The notes: a model not told the origin generated them from the sequence alone. A stretch of 64,000 nucleotides of DNA from Panopea generosa (GCA_029582155.1 CM055901.1:24771657-24835656), one strand, 5' to 3'. Shown: positions 25,240-37,946, counted from the stretch's first letter. Numbers and translations: made by a program.

Positions 25240-27040
25240 AGGCACAAGAGGACCTGAGGACGCTCTACTGGCTCAAAGTGGCAATAGCTAGCACCTTTTG
25301 AAATTTCACAATATTAACCCTGTTAGGGATTTGCTATGAGCAGACAATGCTTAAGATTTTAAATAGAAGTTTTTCATACACATGGATGTGAAAATGAAAA
25401 ATTTCAGTTTTTCCCATAAGATTACTATGTAAAAGTAAGTCACCTTACAGTCTTTATACATCCCAGCCGCTTCATTTGCCAAATATTCAACCCTTGTTGA
25501 TGTAAGGATAATTCATATCAAACTCATATACGGTATGTTTGACAGAAAGGTTATTGAGAGGAAGATTTTTGAAATTTCTCAATTTCAACTCTTTTGATGT
25601 CCTTTGGGCCCTTTTTGGAAATTCCATCCTCATTATTGAACCAAACTAATTTGCTAAGACAGATATGAAACTATCAATTAGTATCAAACAAATGGATAAA
25701 AAAATAGAATCTTTTCATTTTCCCATAATATTCGTTTGTAAAACTCAAAGTTCCCTTACAAGGCTCCTGTTTTAAAGCTTCAGGTGATAATTATATCAAT
25801 TATGAACATATTTGACTGACTGGCTGTTGAAAAAAATCCATTTATAAACTTTCCCAATTTTGACCATATTGGTCCTCCATGGCCCTTAATGGAAATTCAT
25901 TCCTCTTTATTGAACAATTCAAATTTACTGTTGCTAGACAATGCTTTAGATCTCAAATTAACAACATATTTACACAAAGGGACAAAACTCTTAGAACTCT
26001 TAACCCTCTACTTCAAATAGACTCCTTTGGACACCTCTAATATAGACTCCTTTGGACACCTCTAATATAGAAGGCTTTTGAGTTATTGGGTGAATTATGT
26101 TTATATTAACTGACAGAGTGGAAAACAGTGCAGGAAGTGTTGAACTCTTCCTGCACTGTTTTCAAAGGCCTTCTGTGATTGGTGTGGGAAAACATGTATC
26201 TATTGAGTAAAGGGTTAATCACTGGGATAAGATTATCGAAAATTTTCCATTTTAACAATTTTGTGACCCCAACTGACTCCTTATAGAAATTCAATCCTGC
26301 TTATTGATCTAAATCTTATTTGTTATGACTAGATCTGATGATGCTTCAGAACACAAATAGAATAATAATTTTGCATAAATGGAAGAATAAATGAGAATTT
26401 TCTGTTTTCCCATAGTATCCCTATGTAAAATTCTAACCCCCTTACAATCCCCTATAAATTATAATTAGAGTTAATAATTCTTATCTTCATTCAAACCCCT
26501 TCACATAGGGATATTATTTTACCATTTTAGAGCCCGTTCTGAGCCCTTAAACCCCTAAAAACAGTGGAATCCAGGCATTTTTACAAATCAGAACCTGCTT
26601 GACAAAACAATGCTTCTGTAAAAATATAGGAAAAATCAGACACTGTTTGAAAAAAAAAGTTTTTTTTATACATTTGTCCCCTAATTAAACTCTCATGCCA
26701 GAGTCATTTTTAACCCCAGAGGCACCATTTGCACAAATATAATATAGCTATAGTTGTTTATCATTACTACATTAATATTTTTGGGCAGTTCAGGAGCAGA
26801 TTTTTGAATTTTTTTTTTTAATATTTTTAGTAATAGAGGCAATCTTGAATTTCAGATCAAAAAAAAAAGGAAATTTTCTGTATATTCTTCTATGTAACAG
26901 AAACATCCAATTGAAGTTTGAGTTAAATCGTCCTAGTGGTGTCAGAGAAAGTGATGCTAACAGACAAAAGATGATGTACAGCAGACGACAGACAACTCGC
27001 CATCGCAAAAGCCATTATGGCATTGGCCAGTAGGGCTAAA
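25240..27040 (+). mobile_element. Long Pearl-like dispersed repeat, degenerate modules
   Basis: It starts at AGGCACAAGAGGACCTGAGG, continues with irregular repeated modules (AAATTCCATCCTCATTATTG near 25,618, a related copy near 25,893 and another near 26,287, each preceded by a GGCCC word), and ends with AACAGACGACAGACAACTCGCC-like sequence near 27,000. A foldback repeat (26,010-26,225) is inserted in it. Confidence 0.6.
26010..26225. repeat. Foldback (hairpin) dispersed repeat, copy 2
   Basis: Arms 26,121-26,141 and 26,143-26,163 pair almost perfectly with practically no loop. The left arm is GAAAACAGTGCAGGAAGTGT. Flanks match copy 1 at 8,340-8,590. Compared with copy 1, the middle of the hairpin is shorter by about 27 bp. 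Confidence 0.85.
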
Positions 27041-27129
27041 AACAAAAAGGAACCGCAAAGGCACAATATTTTTAACCTTTTTATCTTTCATAATTTTCTT
27101 TTGTTTCATGCCTAATACAAAACTAACGT

Positions 27130-27223
27130 TTTAATATCTGAAAAATAAAAACTGCAGCCTCGCTCCTATTTTACAAAAAAATTGGATGAAAATCTATGAA
27201 TTAATTTATTATTGCCTTTAAGA
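27130..27223 (-). mobile_element. Fragment of the TA-flanked MITE family
   Basis: AAATTGGATGAAAATCTATG followed by TTTATTATTGCCTTTAAG resembles the right ends of the elements at 32,225-32,476 and 37,056-37,277. It is diverged, and its other end was not found. Confidence 0.45.
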
Positions 27224-28101
27224 CAGTCATACATTCGCATCAAACACCTGGGAACACCAACATCACAAATAGTTTAATAAGGAAAATCACAAATATATTT
27301 TGTGTAGCAGTGTAGAAGTACAGCTAGTTTATATATCAATACCTACTTTTTCTTCAGTGTCTTTTATACAATTAATGATAATTGTTATGAGGTTTGGGAA
27401 ATCGTGTTATCAATAGAGGGAAACTGAGACAAGCAAGCAAACCGAGACAATGATCTATAGAAGCAAATGCAGACAATGTTCTATAGCAACAGATTAGTCT
27501 GATTCAAACATGTAAAACACAAATACACAATGGCTTATTAAGTGATTATTTTCGTTTTTTATTCGAAAAACGTGCAATAACAATGTGGCCCGGAGTAAGT
27601 AGATATCTATGTCACATGTAACAGAATACCAAGTCGTCTAACAAAACAACGTAGCGGACAGATCTGTCTGTCCTCATAAATTAGATCACAAATCAGTTTC
27701 TTAATCACTGTTGATATTTTTATATTTAGGATCTCCCCTATTTCCATATTTATAAGAAATGAATATTGATGACATTTAGGATTGGAAGCTGTACGTGCAT
27801 GAGTAATGACAGAGAGAGATAAATGACAACAAGTCTACAGGAGTAAACAATCAGTTGACTGGGTATGGAAGTGAAACTGTCAGCCGTATCTTTTGTTTCT
27901 GCACGTATCTCACTATTACCATAATTGTGAGTTGGAAATAATAAGGCATGCTATATTGGGAGATACTGATATAAAGATTTGTCCGCTGTTTTTTTAGATC
28001 TATAATCTGTATCCTGATTATCATGTGGGCACAGAACTAATTTGCAATTATCTAACAGAAATTGAACAAATAAAGCAGATTAAAATATATCCTTCATTTT
28101 C
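27224..28101. other. Intron, unique
   Basis: No feature recognised. Confidence 0.5.
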
Positions 28102-28370
28102 AAATAGACACATAAATATTTCTCTGAATCCTAACATAGTCTATATGTTATATAAAAAGGCACATAAATATTTCTTTGAATCCTAACATAGTCTATATGT
28201 TATATAAATAGGCACATAAATATTTCTTTGAATCCTAACATAGTCTATATGTTATATAAATAGGCACATAAATATTTCTCTGAATCCTAACATAGTCTAT
28301 ATGATATATAAATAGACACATAAATATTTCTCTGAATCCCAACATAGTCTATATGTTATATAAATAGAAC
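28102..28370. repeat. 52-bp minisatellite, five units
   Basis: Units begin CACATAAATATTTC at 28,109, 28,161, 28,213, 28,265 and 28,317, exactly 52 bp apart, and differ at few positions. Confidence 0.95.
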
Positions 28371-28774
28371 TCATTTATAGAATTGTCAACATATTTACTG
28401 AGTATGAATCTGCATGTTCTAGGCTTACCCTAATCCATTTTATGATTGCAACGATTGACTCAGACAAAATGTGATGTTCTAATCTATGGGGTTTAAGGGC
28501 TTTTTTGTTGAACACAAGTTGGTACCAGTTTTGTTTCACCCATAAACTGATGTTTAAGAGGCAATAATATTATAACTCAAATTTTAACTGGGAAAAGCTA
28601 TGCTGAGCTTAACTTAGGCAGGCCTTAAACAAGAATTTTAAGTTTGATTTCTAAATAATTACAAGTATTTTATCAATCAAAAAAGGATCTTTTCTTGAAT
28701 TCGAAATCATTTCATTGTTTAATATAAGGTTATCATACAGTTCACTGTACAATATGGATTTATGTTATACAAGT

Positions 28775-28851
28775 CAATGTTGTGGTTAAAACCTGTATTG
28801 GGTGAGACGCCACAGACGCCAAGTCCAAAACAGGTTTTTACCACAACATTG
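28775..28851. repeat. Inverted repeat (hairpin)
   Basis: Left arm CAATGTTGTGGTTAAAACCT at 28,775-28,796 pairs with AGGTTTTTACCACAACATTG ending at 28,851, with a loop of about 33 bp. Confidence 0.8.
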
Positions 28852-29158
28852 ACGAGTACAATAAACTTTTCCTGGGTATTAAAGATTATTTCTGACAGTA
28901 TGTCAAAATGTTGAGAAAAATGACATAACATTGTATACTTAAATGAATTAAAAAATTTCAGGACATATAAACAAAGATGGACAAATACTCTCTCTCTTTT
29001 ATATTTCAAAAAAAAAACAACCTAAAGAATATCGATATCAAATATCAATACATGTATATCTGTTAGTATTATACAGGATTCTTTTTCTTATAATATTATC
29101 CAATACATCTATCAAAATGTAATACAGACAAAAATCTTACATGTGTTGCTTGCTATTT

Positions 29159-29257
29159 AACAAATAATACATGGTGTTTCAGTCCATATACAAGTTTATG
29201 GACTGCCCAGTCCGTAAACTTGCATTTGGATCAAAACACCATGTTTTATTTGTTACC
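29159..29257. repeat. Imperfect 50-bp inverted repeat with almost no loop
   Basis: The left arm contains AACAAATAATACATGGTGTT and CCATATACAAGTTTATGGAC. The right arm has the complements GTCCGTAAACTTGCATTTGG and AACACCATGTTTTATTTGTT. It probably is a small foldback element. A shorter palindrome (TATTGGAC ... GTCCAATA) lies near 29,400. Confidence 0.75.
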
Positions 29258-30499
29258 AGTATATTATACCAAATGTAATGAATCAGAGGTACAGAACCAA
29301 TGGCATGGCAAACAGCTTCATTTTTTTTGTCGTCTGACAGTGTGGAGGTCACCATATAGGTGTCATGAAATAAGCACATCCGCGAAATTAGCACTTTTAT
29401 ATTGGACCGAGGCCAGTCCAATATACTATTATATTGACCGGATGACTGATTGAACATAGAAGGAAATAGGCAAATGAAGCATAATATACACTGTAACTAC
29501 CTCAGCCCCAATTATAATATGAAAGACATTTCAGACTCAATTCAAAGTAAACTCTGCAGGGCTTCAGACACAACCTGTAACAGCTGATGCCACTGATGGA
29601 CTGCCACCACTGTTATAAGACATTTTCTTGCCTTGTATATTTTGAACATTATTTGTCATTTATAAGTATTATATCTGAATGTCCAGACATACTATTCAAA
29701 CTGTATTTATCAACGTCATTGCAAAACAAGTTGTTTCAGAGAAAAGGCTGAGATCGACCATGAATGAGCAGACCAACGGACGAAAAATTATCACAAAAAC
29801 TCACTCAGGTTTCTGGCTGAGATGAGTTAAAAAAAATTATACAAAAATAATGTTTTCTTTCATACTCTTGAAGGTCTACATAGTCTGGCTCTCAGTAAGT
29901 AAAATCCTTCAACATCCCTTTATTTTCTAATGCAATGGTCCAACAGGATGAAAGAATCTATCAACTTTTGTGTTAGTAAAATCAATTTGAAGTAATCCAT
30001 GCATTATATTTGATAAATCAGAAATACAGAGTTATCCTTCTTGGAAAGTGAAAAGGAAACATAATAGAGTTGAAGGCCCAGGTTGTCCACTTGTCAACAA
30101 GAGACCGTGTCAATTAATTTTTTAAAAAGTTATTTTTGACAATACATGTGTGACAATTCAGACATTGGAAATGAAAAGATCTGGTGACATATATCCAAAT
30201 AAAATGGTTGTACAACTACTCTAGAAGTTTTGTCAAGATCAAAATTGAAAAATGCCAGTGCTAGAGTAAATACAACCCAAAACTAACAAGTGAACAACAG
30301 ACACAGGGTCAGAATAGCTTGCCTTCGGGTTAATACTTTTGCCTACAACATGTTTACCATCAACTCTTTATTATGGTCCCATAAACTTTGTATTGGATTT
30401 CATTTTCCACCCAGACTCAAAGTCTCAAAAATAACCAATTAAACAAAAAAATCATAGTATCTAATTAGAATTAATTTAAATGGTAGTGGTACAGAAAAA
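29258..30499. other. Intron with one Pearl-like end
   Basis: Mostly unique. At about 30,290-30,330, AACAACAGACACAGGGTCAG and AATAGCTTGCC match the right end of the dispersed repeats at 21,956-22,570. Confidence 0.45.
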
Positions 30500-31690
30500 G
30501 AGTAACAAGAGGTCCAAAATGGCCCACCATCGCTCTCTTGTAGAGAGAGAGAAAATAAGCCATTGCTGTCATCACCAGGCGAAAATCCCAACGGAGTGAG
30601 TAACCTTGGTACAAGACCACCAAAGGAACATTTCTGTACAGTATAATTCAAAATCAAGCCAGCCATTTCTGACTAGAAGATCCTTCAAGTTTTCCCTTTC
30701 CCTTGCCATGGCAACCAGAGTTCTGCAGGAAATGAAATTCTTTGAAAAACTTTTAAAGAGGTTTCTATGAATGAAAAGTTTCATCAACTTTGGTCAAGTG
30801 GTTTAAATGGAAAATGTTATCTGAAGTTTTCACTATAGCTATATAGATAAACCAGCCCTGCCCCTTGGCAGCCATGTTTTTTGACAAATTGCAACAGCTT
30901 GTAAAATCTTGGTAGAGGGTCACTCAAGACAATTTTTTTCCATATTATATTGAAATCCGGTCAGTAGTTTTAGACGAGAAGATTTTTTAAGCTTGGCTAT
31001 AGCCACACAGGAAAAAGTAACCCCACCCCCTGGCAGCCATGTTTTTTATGAATCATAACAGCTTGAACAATCTTGGTAAAGTGTTATTCAAAGAGCATTT
31101 ACACCAAATTATGTTTAAATATGGCCAGTGCTTACAAGATATTTTAAGTTTTCACCAAATAGACAAACCAGCCCCCACCCTAGCAACCATATTTTTTTTA
31201 AAAATACGGTAGCAACAGCTTGAACAATCTGGTAGAGGGTCTCCCAAAGACATTTTGGCAAAATATACTAAAATCCAGACAGCGATTTCAAACCAGAAGA
31301 TTTTAAAGTTTTTACTATAGCCATAAAGGTATAACCAGTCCTGCCCCCTGGTGGCCATGCTTTTTTAAGAATTCAAATGGCTTGAACAATCTTGGTCACC
31401 CAAGGAATATTTTTGTGAAATTATTTCAAAATCAGGCTAGTGGTGTCTAACAAGAAGATTTTAAATGTTTTTCTTTTTCATTGACATGGCAATCAGTGTT
31501 AAGTATGGAATTCAATTCTTAAAACAATATTTAAAGGGAACACCCAAGGAATATTCCTGTGAAGTTAATTGATCGTGGCTCAGTAGTTTAGATGATGTTT
31601 GAAGCAATTGTTGTTGATGTGCCATCAGATGTTATGGACAAAGGGCAATCACAATAGTTCACCATGAACACAAGTGCTCAAGTTAGCTAA
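30500..31690 (+). mobile_element. Pearl-like dispersed repeat with ~160-bp modules
   Basis: It starts AACAAGAGGTCCAAAATGGC. Internal modules each contain GGCAGCCATGTTTTTT-like words at about 30,871, 31,035, 31,186 and 31,353, spaced about 160 bp. Modules share CTATAGC...ACCAGCCCTGCCCC and GCTTGAACAATCTTGGTAGA. The distal end near 31,690 has CAAAGGGCAATCACAATAG. Confidence 0.7.
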
Positions 31691-32224
31691 AAATCACATA
31701 TCTTTTTTTTTGTTTTGATGGCTATAACAGAATTTGCTTTTTCTCTATAGTTTTACAGCATATTCTGAAAGTTGTGTGAAGCAGTTATGCATTAAGTTAC
31801 AGACAGGACAAAAAATTATGAACCGAGTAAAAGATCAACGTTCTAACAAATGGGTCTCTAAGTGACTTCTCTGCGCCCAGCTGATGACTTGTGTGGTCAC
31901 ACAACAGCTTGTATCCACATAAAAGCATATTTCAAGTGTCTACAAACAGCCACATCATTTTATTTCAACTGTCAAAATAAAATTACTAACCCTAAACATA
32001 AATACCAATTTGTGTGTGCAGAGACATAGATGGATTAGCGGACAGACAGTTGGACTTGTTGATACTTACATGTCTCCACCACCATGTTGCTGTCAGAGCC
32101 GTCATAAAAACCAATAGTGACCAACACTTGCAAAAATTACATTTTTATGTTGTGCCACTATGTTTTGGCAGGTTTTTGCACATACCACAGTATTTTTGTC
32201 TTCCATTCATAAATCATTTGTTTA
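31691..32224. other. Intron, unique
   Basis: No gene or repeat recognised. Confidence 0.5.
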
Positions 32225-32476
32225 AGTCCATTATAAATTAAATGCTAGATTATCATCCAAATTTTTCTTAAAAAAAGGGAGGCCCGGGCGGAGGATTTTA
32301 TTTTTCCTTTTTGATTTTTATTAATAAATTTTTTTTTATGTTTTTTTAATAATTTTTTCTTTTTTTTTTTTCTTTTTTTTCCTTTTTTTTTTCCTTATAA
32401 AAATAAAAGGTTTGGGCTGCATGAAAATTAGGATGCGGATGGGAATGATAATCTAGCAATTAGTTTATTATGGCCT
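32225..32476. mobile_element. MITE with ~30-bp TIRs, family shared with 37,056
   Basis: The left end carries ATGCTAGATTATCATCC and the right end GGGAATGATAATCTAGCAAT, inverted to each other. The inside is T-rich and A-rich and flanked by GGAGGCCCGGGCGGAGG. The same ends and inner GGAGG/CCTCC words occur inverted at 37,056-37,277. The outermost sequence is AGTCC ... GGCCT. Confidence 0.8.
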
Positions 32477-32698
32477 AAGTCATTTTTTTTTTAAAGAACT
32501 GGGTCAGTAAATAAGCACATTTCCCTAAACAATCAGAAAGTCTTAAATAGAACTTGATTAAACTAAATTTTAATATAAAGTTTTAAAAAATTGGGTCAGG
32601 GTTTTGTTTGGGGCGTCGTAACATTCTTGTTAATATATCACACATTCATGCATCATGCAAGTATACCAGACTTATGCTACAGTCAGTTATAACCTTAA

Positions 32699-32974
32699 AG
32701 GGACACATGGCGATGATTTTTATAAACTAGTGTGTCAAAGCAGCTTTAAAAATACGATTTTTTTAAAAACAACACACTTTTAAAGGTATCACAGTATATT
32801 TTTGGACTTTCTGTCACTGTCACATGACCAGAGTTATCCCCCTTCCAAAATATAAATGAAATTAAAAGTCTTAATACAAACTGATGTGTTTTTATTATAT
32901 ATTTGCATCATGTATGGTTCAATTTTCAAAAATAATGTCAAGTGATAATTTATCATATTTACCATAATGTCCCT
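32699..32974. mobile_element. MITE with TTAA target duplication
   Basis: TTAA (32,695-32,698) precedes AGGGACACATGG, and the right end CCATAATGTCCCT is followed by TTAA (32,975-32,978). A TTAA duplication with AGGGACA termini fits a non-autonomous piggyBac or Kolobok-type element, 276 bp long with no coding. Confidence 0.85.
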
Positions 32975-33339
32975 TTAAACATGTTATTTACATTAATGAA
33001 TCCCATCAGCAAACCACTCAGCAAATCAGCAGCAGCTTGAAGTCTGATCAAGGTTTGCAGTATTTGGATTTTAGTAATTAAATAATTTAATAATTTAAAT
33101 AATAATAATATGGTTGAAACGAAAAAATGTTATTACAGAAACATTCAGCAGTATCAATGTTTATAAAACAAAATAAAATACAACGTTGCTCACTGTTACT
33201 AAAGGTGAGTTGAAGCAGGGGCGTCGCTTAGTATACACTTGACAGAATTGTCGTTAATAAAGTTCCTAAACTTTTCACTAAAGGTTACTTGAAAACACCT
33301 CTTTTAATTCCACTTGGCTCACAGGATACTTATGTAGAA

Positions 33340-34030
33340 GGACACCTAACTAGGTAGTAGGTCTCTTAGCTAGCATGAACTTAGCTAAAAGGACACTTAA
33401 CTAGCAGTACACTACACTGGCAGGAAACTTAAGATATCCAGACACTTAGCTAGGACATCTGGCTAAAAGGTCACTCAGCTAGCAAGACACTAACCTGACT
33501 AAAAAGACATTTAGTAGGATATTTATCTGGCATGACATTTGGCTAGCAGGACATCTGACTTGTAGGACATTAGGTAAGCAAAACACTTGACTTGTAGGAC
33601 ACTTGGTTAGCAGGACACTTGGCTTGTAGGACACTTGGTTAACAGGACACTTGGCTAGCAGGACACTTGGTTTGCAGGACACTTTGCTAGCAGGACACTT
33701 TGCTTTTGCAGGACACTTGGCTAGCAGGAATCTTGGCAAGCAGGACACTTTGCTTGCAAGACACCTGGCTAGCAGGACACTGAGGACATTTGTCTAGCAG
33801 GACACTTTGCTAGTCAGACACTTGGCTAGCAGGACACTTGTCTAACAGGACATTCGGCTAGCAGGACACTTGGCTAGCGGATCACTTGGCTTGCAGGACA
33901 CTTGGCTAGCAGGTGACTTGTCTTACAGGACACTTGGCTATTAGGATACTTGGCTACCTGATCATTGGCTTGCAAGACACTTGGCTAGCAGGACACTTGT
34001 CTGGCAGGACACTTGTCTACCAGGACACTC
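33340..34030. repeat. 16-bp minisatellite
   Basis: About 40 degenerate units of GGACACTTGGCTAGCA. Variation (TTGCA/TAGCA, TTGG/TTTG) and single-base length changes are frequent. Confidence 0.93.
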
Positions 34031-34599
34031 AGAACATGGTTGCAAAAATGGCATGATAATGATTAGCATCCCCGATTTCCTACAAAAAAACTATTGACCA
34101 ATTTTCTTTTTCTTTCAAAAACATACGGAAGAAATGTAAATTTCTTATTGTTTACTACTTGGTGACATTTCTTTTGCGAAAAGTTACAAGAAAATGAGCT
34201 ATTTCATTGACATAATAAACTCAACATATGCAAAACACATAAAACATTTCAGCTAATGTCATTAGCCACATAATTACTATGGCATAATATTTTCTGGTAA
34301 ATTCAGTACAGTTTTCTTTATTCAACGCACCAAAAAGGTGTTAAAGTGGTAAAGAAATAATGACATAAGAAGCCCAAACCTGCTATCTTAGTATCTCAGT
34401 AATTTACTCCATTAATGAAAATACTCAAATTAAGTAGTTTTTTACAGGGACAGTTAGCTAGCGACGACCCCCAATATGCACATAAAAGAGTCATGCAACG
34501 TTACAACAGTGTGAAAACCTACGTGACTAATACTGGAAGGCACTCTTCAGAGGATTCGTGACTGAAATCACAAACACGTTCACATAAAGCCTACAAAGA

Positions 34600-34912
34600 C
34601 CATCGTCGGATACCCGTAGTTGTCAATTCTGATACTCTCCATCCATCACCAAACACGCTTAGCTCTGCATCGTTTTATTTGAATAGAACTGAACAAAATA
34701 CAGCTAACAATAACGTCTTATTAAAACGTTTACATGAAACTAGCATGCAATTGGATAATGTTCCCTTCATGAAATCGTGAACGAACCAATTATATGATTG
34801 CATCGTTGCTTGCAAGAAATGATGCAAAACTAGTGTAATATCCCACGGGTGATAAATGGAGAGTATTTGGATGGATCACACGTGGGTATCCGATGATGAC
34901 AAACACGTGTAT
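34600..34912. repeat. Imperfect inverted repeat
   Basis: CATCGTCGGATACCCGTAGT with ACTCTCCATCCATCACC on the left is inverted at 34,850-34,912 as GATAAATGGAGAGTATTTGG and GTGGGTATCCGATGATGAC. Probably an old foldback element; ends not defined. Confidence 0.65.
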
Positions 34913-35863
34913 AACAAGAAAATATGTACAAGATATGGATGCCCCATCCTCTTGAGCTGTGTGGAAATCTTTGATTGCTGCAGACATAATCTATTCTTAA
35001 AATATTCTTACATGACATGATGCATTAGAGACAGAAAATTTAAAGTTTATTATTTTACATAGATGTGGATTTAAGTTAGTACACCATCAGAATTAATCAC
35101 ATTTAATGTCTTCCTGGGTAGAACCAGTACAAGTCAGTTCAAACACCCTTCCTAAACTATATTTTACCATTAGACCATGGGACAAAATTTATTTATTTTA
35201 TGCTTTTTGATGAATTATAGATATTTCTCAGCGGATCATTTATGGTAATCCACTGTTTCAAACAGTGAAATTATGGGGGACAATTTTTTTTCTTCATCTC
35301 CACATTAATTAAAAAAAAAATGTTTTTTATTAATCCAATAATATCTAAAAATACGTTAATGCATAAATAAAAGGAAAATTTGTTTGTTTTGGTTTAAGAT
35401 CAAATGATATTTCATCGTGTGATAAAAAAAAAGATATTCTGAGTCTCATGGTAAGTCACTCGTGAGAATATAACTTTTGGTGATCACTGGTTGAAATATA
35501 ATTCGATCTGTAACACCAAAACAAACAAATATCTTCTATATCTTTCTACTAATTTCATTATAACTTTTGGTATTAAATAGGGTGCAGTATAAGAAGTACA
35601 TGTCTTTATACCATAATACTGAAAGATTAGTTACACAGACAAGAGTAACTCTGTTTTACCACTCCATCTGTCCATAAGACAGGAATATGTCAGAGCAGAA
35701 GAAATAGGTAAATGTAGCAAAAGTGAAACCTCACAGATTAAATGCTTTTTAAAGGTTGTGTGTTGTTGGGGAGCATCATTTTTTTTTTCAACACATTATT
35801 ATTAGGTTACCTTATAAGTGACAGACAGTTTTATGGTGGAGAAAAGAAACAAACAAATATTTT
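34913..35863. other. Intron, AT-rich
   Basis: No feature recognised. Confidence 0.5.
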
Positions 35864-36077
35864 ACTTGGATCCAGAGTAGTACCACCATTCTTGTTCTTT
35901 GGAAATGTTAATACTAAGCTGGGCTCAAACCCGTAACTTCTGTAGTGAGAGGGTGGGGTCTGGTGACATTACTTGGATCCAGAGTTGTACCACCATTCTT
36001 GTCCATTGGAAACATTAATACAAAGCTGGGCTCAAACCCGTAACTTCTGTAGTGAGAGGGTGGGGGTCTGGTGACAT
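35864..36077 (-). repeat. 107-bp tandem duplication of Leu/Ser-type SINE sequence
   Basis: ACTTGGATCCAGAGT...GTACCACCATTCTTG starts at 35,864 and again at 35,971. Each copy contains GCTGGGCTCAAACCCGTAAC, the complement of a B box (GGGTTTGAGCCC), and the body word ACCACCATTCTTG. The SINE at 54,600-54,776 has the matching ACCACCGTCCTTCCCC. Confidence 0.75.
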
Positions 36078-36190
36078 TGCTTTAGATCCCAAGGAGGACC
36101 CTGCTTTAAAATTAAGTCACACTTATAATAATCCCCAGGCGCGTAGTGTGGCATACTCAGTTACTCTGCTGAGCTAAAGGGTAAAATGAT
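36078..36190 (-). mobile_element. tRNA-like SINE head
   Basis: The complement of TCTGCTGAGCTAAAGGG gives CCCTTTAGCTCAGCAGA, an A box. The complement of AATCCCCAGGCGCG lies at B-box distance. Remainder degenerate. Confidence 0.5.
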
Positions 36191-37055
36191 GATAGAAAGA
36201 ATAAAAATAACAGAGACCAGTGGTAGGGGCAATATCACCCAATGAAGTATAAAAAGTTGAAAACTCACCATATTTGCCACCATTTATACTAATATTTCTA
36301 AATAAATCCAAGGTGGAGTCCCTTCACACCCCACCAGCAGAAGTGAGATACTTTACAGTGTAACAGTGTAATAAATACCTCCCCCTCACCTTATTCCTGA
36401 GTAACTTCCAATTTTGTGATGCTACGTCCCTGGTCCCACAGCTAAGACAATTATTCAACATCTATGCAGTATAATTTACATTACAACTCATAATAGTTTC
36501 TTGTCTGTTAGCCCATGATAGTAAAAATGATGCTAAATATTCAAACTGTAATATAACCAATGAATACAGAAACATTGAGGAGGAAGAGTAGCACATGATA
36601 AAAAAATAAATGTGTGCAAGGAATATATATCTACAAAACAGAGTAACTACACTGAGGGGATAAATGTAAGAGAAGAATAAATTTATACAGGTAAGGGAGA
36701 TAATCAATAATGGTAATACATAGAAAGGGAGATAATCTATGAGGGTATACATAGAAAGGGAGATAGCCTATGATGGTGTATAGTTCATTCAACCATAGGT
36801 CTTATTATCAGCAAAATTCTGGGCCCAGTTGTTCAATGCACTGTTAGCTTCATGCCATGTTAAACGGAATGAAAATTTATGGTATTTTTAGATTTAATAT
36901 GTTTAAGGTAACAATTTATTAACAATGCTGACAAAATATTATTCTAGTTCTATAACCAATTGTACCCGATACAAAACTTTTAAAGATAATGAACATACAA
37001 ACTTTCACTTATCGGTGTAAAGCTAACAGAACTTTGAACAATTCAGCTAAGGCTA
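36191..37055. other. Intron
   Basis: Three short repeats of AGAAAGGGAGATAATC type, about 41 bp apart, lie at 36,660-36,780. Otherwise nothing recognised. Confidence 0.5.
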
Positions 37056-37277
37056 AGGCCATAATAATATAATTGCTAGACTATCATCCCTGCCTACCCC
37101 CGATTTTCATGCCACCCAACCCGTTTTATTTTCATAAAAAAAATAAAAAAATAAAAAAATAAAAAATTCAAAAATTCAAAAAATATAACTAAAAAATAAA
37201 AAAATAAAATCCTCCCGTCCTCCCCATTTTTGAAGAAAAATTTGGATGATAATCTAGCAATTCATTTATAATGGCCT
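37056..37277. mobile_element. MITE with TA target duplication
   Basis: TA precedes AGGCCATAATAATATAATTG, and the right end GCAATTCATTTATAATGGCC T is followed by TA. The inner TIR parts are CTAGACTATCATCC and GGATGATAATCTAG. The interior is A-rich with CCTCCCGTCCTCCCC near the right. A TA duplication suggests a Tc1/mariner-type non-autonomous element. Confidence 0.85.
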
Positions 37278-37818
37278 TATTGTGTGTATACAGTAGAGTC
37301 ATATCAAGGAGTGTTTAATCAGTCTAGGTATCCAAACGCGGGGTGGAATAAATATTTTACTGAAAAAAACCCAAAACACACACCCTTTTGTTCTGCTTAA
37401 ATGGAAAGACAATTAATTTTATTTAAACACAAAAGAACATAAATTAAACGTTTGGAAAAATGAACTATTCATCACAATACATTTTTTCCCCCATAAATAT
37501 TATTACTATGTATTTTTTTCTGTAATGTAGCTAAAATTTGTAAAATAATTGAATTACATAATTGGTTACTTGTAACAATATTCTGTATGTTTTAACTCAA
37601 AGTTTGCTGTTCATGACACTGAAACTATAAACAAACACTTTGATCTTCTGGTCTAGATATACATTATTTAAAGTGTTCACATAGATGCTTTTCAAGAAAA
37701 TCTTGCTTGAAGTAAAATGAAAAAAATCTGTAAATTCTTCCGGGCTCAATAATAACTTTGGTAGTGCAGAACATTGTAGAGTATGCCCTGAAGGCAATAT
37801 TGAGGATAGGGCACTTAC
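37278..37818. other. Intron downstream of E6
   Basis: Unique; no feature recognised. Confidence 0.5.
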
Positions 37819-37946
37819 ACAATATACGACAGATCCACCGTTTTCTCAGGCTGTTCTGGAAAGTTGGGTTTCTCATCAAGAGATTTACTGGGAACACAGC
37901 GGAATGATTTCTTTATGGAATGCCCAATCTGCTTTGCAGGCGATTT
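37819..37946 (-). CDS. DTNB: Dystrobrevin exon E6: linker after the ZZ finger
   Basis: 128 bp: 42 codons in phase 0, then GT. It reads KSPAKQIGHSIKKSFRCVPS followed by KSLDEKPNFPEQPEKTVDLS and YI(V). Vertebrate dystrobrevin has WKSPAKKLTNALSKSLSC ... PMFPDQPEKPLNLAHIV, so the KSPAK start, FPEQPEK and the final IV are all kept. The acceptor is GATTACAG. Two overlapping GTs exist at the end; the consensus GTAAGTG at 37,818 down is chosen because it gives the right phase into E7. Confidence 0.92.

Noticed and set aside
33479-33748. 89-codon cysteine-rich frame (CPASK/CPVNQ repeats)
   Set aside because: Product of the 16-bp minisatellite; no homology and no gene context.
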